This document shows positions 1-4,774 of a stretch of DNA of 6,615 nucleotides, one piece after another. The stretch is taken from assembly GCA_913049615.1 (NCBI GenBank), contig CAJWZI010000083.1:1-6615 (forward strand), written 5' to 3'. The notes beneath the pieces are model-generated. The model did not search any database. It saw nothing but the letters and a program-made list of their open reading frames with translations, and was not told the DNA's origin. The position numbers and the translations under genes were made by a program. Every line of letters begins with the position of its first letter. Positions within the stretch are counted from its first letter, which is position 1. This stretch comes from an uncultured Alphaproteobacteria bacterium. GTDB taxonomy: Bacteria > Pseudomonadota > Alphaproteobacteria > GCA-2731375.

Positions 1-613
1 CACATTCTTGAATGATATCGACGCCTCGGCTATCGGCACCCCGCGCGTAGCCCCAGGCCACTGCGTCGTGGCGCACTGTGCCGCCGCGCGGCTGCAGCAA
101 CCCGCCCTTTATGGGAAAACGCGCGTTTTCGAAATCAAGAAATGGGCACAATTCACGGATGCCCTGTTCATCCAAAAGGACGGCATCGGCACCTGACATG
201 CGCATAGCATTGCCCCGACGGGCAAATGCGTCGCGTTGCGGGTCTGAATGAAAAAGATTAACGATGCCACGTTGGGAGACCATGGCATTGTAGTTAAAAT
301 CTTGTTCGAGATTTTCCCATAGTTTCAAGGAAAACTCGTAGAATGGTTCGTTTCCGGGCATCATGTAGTTTGAGCGGATGATTGTGGTGTTCCGGCCAAC
401 ATTGCCCGAACCGAGCCAGCCCTTTTCAAGCACTGCCACGTTTTTGAGGCCGTATACCGTTGCTAAATAATAGGCCGTGGAAAGTCCATGCCCGCCACCG
501 CCCACCACGATGATATCGTAAGAGGCTTTTGGTTCGGGGTCTCGCCACAGGCGTTTCCAGCCCTTATTGCCGGTAAGGGCCTGCCGAATAACTTCCCATC
601 CGGAATATTTCAT
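1..613 (-). CDS. soxB: Sarcosine oxidase beta subunit family flavoprotein, N-terminal 204 residues (3' end outside window)
   Basis: Subunit of a heterotetrameric sarcosine oxidase, which oxidatively demethylates sarcosine to glycine in the cytoplasm; N-methylglutamate dehydrogenase subunit MgdA is a close relative and cannot be excluded. My reading from the ATG at 613-611 gives an N-terminus typical of SoxB (MKYSGW, then WRDPEP near residues 23-28). A Rossmann FAD-binding segment follows at about residues 33-50, with the glycine-rich GGGGHG and the ribose-binding Glu63 in VLEKG. Next come the family motif GSGNVGRNTTIIRSNY (68-83) and RHDAVAWGYA (181-190), whose His182 matches the histidine that holds covalent FMN in characterised SoxB. 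About half of the usual ~415 residues are present. An AGGA (628-625) lies 11 bases upstream of the start. The gene is divergent from the GlxA-type regulator at 706, a common arrangement for a regulated catabolic operon; soxDAG would be expected beyond the left edge. The family call is firm; sarcosine versus N-methylglutamate as substrate is not settled. Confidence 0.93.
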   Translation of the reverse strand, partial: MKYSGWEVIRQALTGNKGWKRLWRDPEPKASYDIIVVGGGGHGLSTAYYLATVYGLKNVAVLEKGWLGSGNVGRNTTIIRSNYMMPGNEPFYEFSLKLWENLEQDFNYNAMVSQRGIVNLFHSDPQRDAFARRGNAMRMSGADAVLLDEQGIRELCPFLDFENARFPIKGGLLQPRGGTVRHDAVAWGYARGADSRGVDIIQEC

Positions 614-645
614 TTGTTTTGTTGTCCTGATGGTCCAATGCTTTC

Positions 646-666
646 GTATTATTCAGTGTGTATTAT
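646..666. repeat. Direct repeat GTATTAT x2, 14-base period, in divergent promoter region
   Basis: GTATTAT occurs at 646-652 and again at 660-666, start to start 14 bases. Read on the minus strand, each copy gives an AATAAT/GATAAT sequence with five of six matches to a sigma70 -10 box, so one could belong to the soxB promoter. No convincing -35 lies at the right distance. It could also be a regulator half-site pair. Chance occurrence in AT-rich DNA is possible. Confidence 0.35.
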
Positions 667-681
667 CGACTTGACAGTCGA
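666..681. promoter_or_regulatory. Candidate operator: perfect 6-bp inverted repeat between soxB and the GlxA-type regulator
   Basis: TCGACT-TGAC-AGTCGA is a perfect inverted repeat with 6-base arms and a 4-base spacer. It lies in the 92-base gap between divergent soxB and the regulator gene, 24 bases before the regulator start and 53 bases before the soxB start. Its position and symmetry suit a binding site for the adjacent GlxA-type regulator or another dimeric factor. The TTGACA inside it (671-676) resembles a -35 box but has no partner -10 at usable distance before the ATG at 706. The function is inferred from position only. Confidence 0.45.
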
Positions 682-705
682 GAAAAAGACCGTTTTTTTC
701 AATAA

Positions 706-1662
706 ATGGACACCTCGCCTAACAAGTTGGGTCCAATCCGTATCGGTCTTATGTTAATCGATGGATTTGCTCTAATGTCGTATTCCGCAGTCGTCGAGCC
801 GCTTCGGGCGGCGAACCTTCTTGCTGAACGGCCTCTATATCATATCCGCCATATTGCGGAATACGGATCGCGTGCGACTAGCTCCAGTGGTGCAACAATC
901 AACGCAACAGCGTATGTCGGGGAGCATGTTGATTTTGATATATTGTTTATAATTGCAGGTGGCGATCCGGCAAAATTCAAAGACCAGAGGGTATTTCAAT
1001 GGTTGCGCCATATCGCAAATCGTGGGGTGACCCTTGCCGGCATATCTGGTGGCCCCGTTGTGTTGGCCGCCGCCGGTGTAATGGAGGATCGCCGCATGAC
1101 CGTCCATTGGGAGCACGCTGGTCTGTTGGCGGAGATTTCGCCAAACTTGCAAATTGAACGAACATTATATGTCATTGATCGGGACCGCATTACCTGTGCA
1201 GGCGGCATTGCTCCTCTGGATCTTATGAATGCGCTAATCACCGAACACCACGGTGCGAAATTCGCCCAACAGGTGAGCGATTGGTACATGCACACTGAAG
1301 TCCGGCCCTCAGGTGGGCCACAACGAGCCGGGATCGCCGAACGTTACGGGACGACAAGCCAGGCGGTAGTGCTCGCTATAGAGGCAATGGAAAACCATAT
1401 CGTTGATCCATTGACGCTTTCGCAGTTGGCTTTGCTCACAGGCATAAGCCCGCGGCAGCTAAATCGCCTATTCCGCTTTAAACTCAACCAATCGACTATG
1501 GATTTTTATCGTAACTTGCGGCTGGAAAAGGCGAGAGGATTGTTGATGCGGTCTCCGTTGCCGATTAATCAAATTGCCAACGCGACTGGCTTCTCGAGCC
1601 CCGCGCATTTTTCGCATTGCTTCGGCGTTCGATATGGCCAATCGCCTAATTCACTTCGTTAG
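706..1662 (+). CDS. GlxA-family transcriptional regulator (DJ-1/PfpI-like domain plus AraC HTH), GbdR/SouR-like
   Basis: Cytoplasmic activator of the family that includes GbdR (glycine betaine), SouR (sarcosine) and CdhR (carnitine) of Pseudomonas. The 318 residues are normal family length. Residues about 11-185 form a DJ-1/PfpI-like sensor domain. Its nucleophile elbow reads GISGGP (112-117), with Ser114 where catalytic DJ-1 members have Cys, which points to ligand binding rather than catalysis. CAGGIAPLD (164-172) is typical of the betaine-type regulators. Residues about 220-318 are an AraC C-terminal domain with two helix-turn-helix units: LSQLALLTGISPRQLNRLF (238-256), then INQIANATGFSSPAHFSHCF (287-306). 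The ATG at 706 directly follows an in-frame TAA (703-705), so no longer start is possible. There is no clear Shine-Dalgarno, only a T-rich leader; Met16 (751) is an alternative but would cut into the first strand of the domain. Divergence from soxB suggests it controls soxB in response to sarcosine, dimethylglycine, betaine or a related N-methyl compound. The exact effector is not readable here. Confidence 0.9.
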   Translation: MDTSPNKLGPIRIGLMLIDGFALMSYSAVVEPLRAANLLAERPLYHIRHIAEYGSRATSSSGATINATAYVGEHVDFDILFIIAGGDPAKFKDQRVFQWLRHIANRGVTLAGISGGPVVLAAAGVMEDRRMTVHWEHAGLLAEISPNLQIERTLYVIDRDRITCAGGIAPLDLMNALITEHHGAKFAQQVSDWYMHTEVRPSGGPQRAGIAERYGTTSQAVVLAIEAMENHIVDPLTLSQLALLTGISPRQLNRLFRFKLNQSTMDFYRNLRLEKARGLLMRSPLPINQIANATGFSSPAHFSHCFGVRYGQSPNSLR

Positions 1663-1762
1663 TGGTGTCAGGTGAATTTGCTTCCATGAAAAGAGCCGAC
1701 TAATTTGATGCCTTGCAGATGGTCCGGTTGGTTGGACGTCTGTCCGATGAAAGGGCTGTTTT
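1663..1762. other. 100-base gap between regulator and class I amidotransferase
   Basis: No gene, strong promoter or terminator is evident. Short GTCC/GGAC/GTCC complementary words at about 1721-1746 could form alternative 4-bp stems but are too weak to call. The two flanking genes share a strand, so readthrough from the regulator into the amidotransferase is possible. Confidence 0.4.
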
Positions 1763-2482
1763 ATGAGAATTTTGGTCCTCCAACACAACAGGATCGAGCA
1801 TGCCGGCATTTTTCGGCAATTTTTGAGCGAGGATGGGCACGACTGGTTCCCGGTCCTATTAGACGAGGGCGAAAATTTGCCGCCGTTGGATGGGTTTGAT
1901 GCCTTATGGGTGATGGGCGGCACAATGGACGCTTGGGAAGAAGTACGCTACCCCTGGCTCCGTGGCGAGATCGAATTGATTAGTGAAGCGGTTGAAAAGC
2001 GGGGCATGCCGTTTCTGGGGTTTTGTCTGGGGCATCAGCTTTTGGCTACGGCCCTGGGTGGTCAATGCGCTAAATCAAAACAGCCAGAAATTGGCGTTTT
2101 TTCAGTGCAACTCACAGAAGATGGTGCTACCGGGATAATTTTTGATGATATTCCAGACGTCTTCCAATGTTTGCAGTGGCACAGCTCAGAGGTTACAAAA
2201 ATGCCTGCTGGTGCAGCTTGCCTGGCAACCTCACCAACTTGCTCCGTGCAGGCCATGAGTTGGGGCCCGAGGGCATACTCCATGCAGTTTCACTTGGAGG
2301 TCGATCCCGAATTCGTGGCCAATTGGACGGCAATTCCAGACCACAAATTACTGCTGGAGACCGCCCATGGCGAAAATGGAAAATCTGTCCTGCAGTCATC
2401 GTGTGACGATCAAATGGCGTCATTTAATAATATGGCGGAACGGGTCTATATTAACTGGTTGCAGGCTACAGCCCAGGTTTGA
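1763..2482 (+). CDS. Class I (triad-type) glutamine amidotransferase, stand-alone
   Basis: A cytoplasmic stand-alone GATase1 domain, 239 residues, which is a normal length for the GMP-synthase-like amidotransferase group. This fold hydrolyses glutamine or gamma-glutamyl amides through a Cys-His-Glu triad. All three residues are visible: Cys88 in the nucleophile elbow GFCLGHQ (86-92), His177 and Glu179 in MQFHLEV (174-180). An oxyanion-type MGGTMD lies at 51-56 and QPEIG at 107-111, both usual for this group. The start is well supported, with GAAAGGG at 1749-1755 seven bases before the ATG. The gene follows the GlxA-type regulator on the same strand and converges on the GntR gene with only 11 bases between stop codons. 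Relatives sit beside glutamine-synthetase-like ligases in amine pathways (TdnT/AtdA2 beside TdnQ/AtdA1 in aniline degradation). The ligase 2.3 kb downstream therefore makes a role in hydrolysing or recycling a gamma-glutamyl amide plausible. The family is certain; the substrate is inference. Confidence 0.88.
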   Translation: MRILVLQHNRIEHAGIFRQFLSEDGHDWFPVLLDEGENLPPLDGFDALWVMGGTMDAWEEVRYPWLRGEIELISEAVEKRGMPFLGFCLGHQLLATALGGQCAKSKQPEIGVFSVQLTEDGATGIIFDDIPDVFQCLQWHSSEVTKMPAGAACLATSPTCSVQAMSWGPRAYSMQFHLEVDPEFVANWTAIPDHKLLLETAHGENGKSVLQSSCDDQMASFNNMAERVYINWLQATAQV

Positions 2483-2493
2483 CGTGAGGGATA

Positions 2494-3168
2494 TTAGGTG
2501 GATGCGGCGCGTGTCAGGGATAATCGCGCTGCCTCCAGGTGTTGCTTCATGATTGTTGCCGCCCGTTCCGGTTCTCTGTTCCGGATCGCTTCGAAAACCT
2601 CACGGTGATGGGCATTGTATTCTGCAATGGTAGTCTCATTCAGTGTCAGTTGGCGCATTCGCGCCCATTGATCTTGGTTCCGGACGCCATTAATTTGCGC
2701 GACGATCCAAATTAACAATCTATTGCCCGTTGTCTCGGCCAACAAAGTATGGAACGCCGTATCGCAAACCGAGAACCGTGCCGGTTCTTCTAGACAACTC
2801 TCCATTTGCACCACCAATTCTTCTGCTTTTTCGAGATCTTGATGGCGCGCATTTAGCACTGCGAGGCGACAAATGTGGGGCTCGAGCGCAAATCGGGCAT
2901 CGATTAATTCAAGCGGGGTAGCGTTTTCGACGACTGGGTTCGTGGCATAGGTATCATTGGCTAATACGTATGTGCCGCTTCCTCTGCGGATTTCGACAAG
3001 GCCGTCATTAGCTAGCTGGTTTAAGGCTTCCCGGACTGTTCCTCGCGCTACGGCATAGGTCTCGGCTAGTAGGCGTTCGGCCGGCAGTCGCTCCTGTGAC
3101 ATCAGCTTGCCCTGCCGGATATCTTGGCGTAGGAGCCCAGCAATTTCAGCCGATCCACGTTTTCTCAT
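2494..3168 (-). CDS. GntR-family transcriptional regulator, FadR/FCD subfamily
   Basis: A DNA-binding repressor or activator, 224 residues from the ATG at 3168-3166. The N-terminal winged helix (about 5-70) is canonical: LPAERLLAETYAVARGTVRE (28-47), then LANDGLVEIRRGSGTYV (52-68). Residues about 88-215 are an all-helical FCD effector domain. The usual metal-site ligands appear complete: Asp136 and His140 in DTAFH, His188 in HHREVFEAI, and His210 in MKQHL. FCD regulators commonly sense small organic acids or related metabolites. A TTG three bases earlier (3171) is in frame. However, AGAGGG (3178-3173) ends only one base from that TTG and four from the ATG, so I chose the ATG. The gene is divergent from the FAD oxidoreductase-ligase-glxB set, and the shared 190-base control region carries an inverted repeat over its own promoter. 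It is therefore the likely local regulator of that set and of itself. The effector cannot be told. Confidence 0.92.
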   Translation of the reverse strand: MRKRGSAEIAGLLRQDIRQGKLMSQERLPAERLLAETYAVARGTVREALNQLANDGLVEIRRGSGTYVLANDTYATNPVVENATPLELIDARFALEPHICRLAVLNARHQDLEKAEELVVQMESCLEEPARFSVCDTAFHTLLAETTGNRLLIWIVAQINGVRNQDQWARMRQLTLNETTIAEYNAHHREVFEAIRNREPERAATIMKQHLEAARLSLTRAAST

Positions 3169-3172
3169 CAAT

Positions 3173-3178
3173 CCCTCT
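3173..3178 (-). promoter_or_regulatory. Ribosome binding site that favours the ATG start of the GntR gene
   Basis: AGAGGG on the minus strand, four bases before the ATG at 3168 and one base before the in-frame TTG at 3171. The spacing is short for the ATG and unworkable for the TTG. Confidence 0.6.
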
Positions 3179-3220
3179 ATTATGACGTCTGCCGAATTTT
3201 AGGCCAAAATAGTACCAAAA

Positions 3221-3226
3221 ATTATA
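3221..3226 (-). promoter_or_regulatory. Sigma70-type -10 box for the GntR gene
   Basis: The minus strand reads a perfect TATAAT here, 52 bases before the GntR ATG, which would give a leader of roughly 45 bases. The -35 region is poor: 16-17 bases upstream there is only a T-rich TTTTTG/ATTTTT within the inverted repeat at 3235-3252. A weak -35 covered by a candidate operator fits a regulated, possibly autoregulated promoter. Confidence 0.5.
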
Positions 3227-3234
3227 AAATTCAA

Positions 3235-3252
3235 CCAATTAGCAAAAATTGG
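3235..3252. promoter_or_regulatory. Candidate operator: CCAATT-N6-AATTGG in the GntR / oxidoreductase divergent region
   Basis: A perfect 6-base inverted repeat with a 6-base spacer, immediately upstream of the minus-strand TATAAT at 3226-3221 and covering where its -35 should be. Further outward, AAC before the left arm and GTT two bases after the right arm extend the symmetry imperfectly. It does not match the textbook FadR-type core (GT-N3-AC), so assignment to the GntR protein rests on position. Confidence 0.45.
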
Positions 3253-3347
3253 CGTTAAAGTGGTTGCTTTTTGGTTCGAATTTTTGGCAAGGTTATCTGT
3301 AATTAAAGAAATTCGTGGGCCGCAATAAGGGCCGGGGTAATGAAATT

Positions 3348-3361
3348 GGGGGGAATTCTTG
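3348..3361 (+). promoter_or_regulatory. Ribosome binding site and TTG start of the FAD oxidoreductase
   Basis: GGGGGGA-type purine run at 3348-3354, four bases before the TTG at 3359-3361. The reading frame upstream is closed by TGA at 3341-3343 and holds no ATG or GTG between that stop and the TTG. The first in-frame ATG after it is dozens of codons inside the conserved FAD-binding fold. TTG is therefore the only sensible start. Confidence 0.75.
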
Positions 3362-4702
3362 GCATTTCCTGAACAGGTTGATTATCTAGTTGTTGGTGCT
3401 GGGATTCACGGACTTTCTACAGCTTGGCGTTTAGCTGAACGCTTGACGGAGGCTGGCGAGGATCCGGAGGGTCGCGTAATTGTCATCGACAAGGGCGGAA
3501 TTGCTGCGGGGGCCTCTGGCATCGCCTGCGGCGTAATCCGCAACAATTATTTTCAACCAGCAATGCGTAATCTGATGGCGCATTCTGTCGGTGTCTGGGA
3601 AAGCGATCCGGAAGCTTTTAGCTATCACCCAGTCGGATACATGCAAATTTCCTGTGAAGCAATGCGCGACGATGTCGCGCAGATATTCGCGGAGCAAAAT
3701 GCAATAGGGTACGAAAGCGAATTCATCGAAGGCGCAAACGCGTCAACCAGCTACATGCGTGGCATTTTTCACGACTGGCGAGCACAGAATATCACTTCAA
3801 TCTTGCATGAAAAACGTGGTGGTTTCGCCAACAACACAAAATCCGTCTACGGTCTAGCAAAGAAGGCAGAAGATCTTGGTGTTCGCATATTGACCGGAGT
3901 TGAAGTTCTAGGGCTCAACGCGGAAAACAGCTCGGATGCTGTTCGATCGGTCGAGACTGATAGGGGCGTTATCAGTTGTGAACATTTGGTAATCGCCGCA
4001 GGGCCGTGGGTCCGTGACTTCTGGGATATGCTTGGATTACCTAAACGGATCATTGTCAAAGGCCCCGATGGGCAACATCACGATGGCGTGGATATGTGGC
4101 GGTTCTGGCAGCTCGAGGAAGGCATGCTGGAGGTTGATCCCAATATCCTAAAAACCAATGATGGCAAGGAGCCGCCGGTCATTCATGTCGATACCGACGC
4201 GCCGCTGATTTCTGAAGTGGACGGGTCCGTAATTACCGAAGACATGTGGGGCATCTACTACAAGCCGGACGCGCATTTTGGTGGCATACAAGGCGGCGCA
4301 GCTCCTTATGAAGTTAAGACTGCTGTTGATGATGTTGCAATCGACCCTTATGGCCCCTCGAGTCCTGAATTCGTGTCAGGTCCCGAGTTTGCCCACATGT
4401 GGGTTTCAGCACTATCCCATTGCCACGGCCGGTTCGAAGGGCTGATGCCTCACTATCATCGCGAGCCGTCGGGCGGCATTGGATGTTTTACTCCGGATAG
4501 CTTCCCCATATTTGATCGTTTTCATGAAAATGTCAGCATCATTGCCGACAGTAATCATGGATACAAAATGATTGGTGTTGGCCAGCTTTTGGCAAATGAA
4601 ATTATGGGAGATGAGCAAGAGCTGTTGAGACCATTCCGATTTGACCGATATGAAAAGGGTGAAATGCATCCAGTTTCGAACAGCCCTTTTCCTTGGAGTT
4701 GA
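3359..4702 (+). CDS. FAD-dependent oxidoreductase, DAO family, SoxB-like but without the FMN-histidine
   Basis: A cytoplasmic flavoprotein of the D-amino-acid oxidase/sarcosine oxidase superfamily, which oxidises secondary or tertiary amines (N-methyl amino acids). Its 447 residues are slightly longer than SoxB. The N-terminal Rossmann motif is GAGIHG (13-18), with ribose-binding Asp44 in VIDKG. AGASGIACGVIRNNY (50-64) corresponds to the GSGNVGRNTTIIRSNY block of SoxB. A substrate-domain segment of about 90 residues (230-320) is rich in charged and aromatic residues. The C-terminal FAD motif is GCFTPDSFPIFDR (375-387), then DSNHGYKMIGVGQL (397-410). In the block GGFANNTKSVYGLAKKAEDL (154-173), Asn159 aligns with the histidine that carries covalent FMN in SoxB, so this protein probably binds FAD only. 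Translation starts at TTG (see the separate site). It heads a same-strand set with the ligase (72-base gap) and glxB, under likely control of the divergent GntR gene. The substrate is inferred: an N-methyl amino acid or gamma-glutamyl-amine-derived product. Confidence 0.88.
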   Translation: MAFPEQVDYLVVGAGIHGLSTAWRLAERLTEAGEDPEGRVIVIDKGGIAAGASGIACGVIRNNYFQPAMRNLMAHSVGVWESDPEAFSYHPVGYMQISCEAMRDDVAQIFAEQNAIGYESEFIEGANASTSYMRGIFHDWRAQNITSILHEKRGGFANNTKSVYGLAKKAEDLGVRILTGVEVLGLNAENSSDAVRSVETDRGVISCEHLVIAAGPWVRDFWDMLGLPKRIIVKGPDGQHHDGVDMWRFWQLEEGMLEVDPNILKTNDGKEPPVIHVDTDAPLISEVDGSVITEDMWGIYYKPDAHFGGIQGGAAPYEVKTAVDDVAIDPYGPSSPEFVSGPEFAHMWVSALSHCHGRFEGLMPHYHREPSGGIGCFTPDSFPIFDRFHENVSIIADSNHGYKMIGVGQLLANEIMGDEQELLRPFRFDRYEKGEMHPVSNSPFPWS

Positions 4703-4774
4703 CAGGCATACGGGGACAAATAGACAGCAACTGGAAACTGAAATTTCGCGCGGCACAATTGGGGAGTAAAGAGC
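4703..4774. other. 72-base gap between FAD oxidoreductase and ligase
   Basis: No terminator or strong promoter is visible. It ends in GGGGAG (4761-4766), the ribosome binding site of the next gene, eight bases before its ATG. Cotranscription of the flanking genes is likely. Confidence 0.45.

Larger units (their letters stand above)
3204..3287. repeat. Nested CCAAAA/TTTTGG half-sites arranged around a central inverted repeat
   Basis: CCAAAA at 3204-3209 and CCAAAAA at 3215-3221 lie on the left. TTTTTGG at 3268-3274 and again at 3281-3287 lie on the right. They are nearly symmetric about position 3244, the centre of the CCAATT/AATTGG repeat at 3235-3252. The two right-hand copies are 13 bases apart and the left-hand ones 11 bases, near one helical turn. 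This suits cooperative or looped binding of a dimeric regulator such as the adjacent GntR protein. The DNA is AT-rich, so some matches may be chance. Confidence 0.4.

Noticed and set aside
671..676. TTGACA as a -35 box for the regulator
   Set aside because: No acceptable -10 at 16-18 bases; that stretch is a T-run next to the start codon. The word is better explained as part of the inverted repeat.
488..757. 89-codon plus-strand frame across the soxB start and promoter region
   Set aside because: Antisense to a clear SoxB N-terminus and overlapping the regulator start in another frame; no recognisable protein features.
3169..3171. In-frame TTG as start of the GntR gene
   Set aside because: The ribosome binding site ends one base from it, while the ATG three bases on has workable spacing.
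3284..3312. TTGGCA-N17-AGAAAT as promoter of the oxidoreductase operon
   Set aside because: The -35 matches five of six but the -10 only three of six; too weak to annotate, though a promoter must lie in this region.
3340..3342. ATG upstream of the FAD oxidoreductase
   Set aside because: Out of frame with the conserved protein, and the correct frame has a TGA at 3341-3343.
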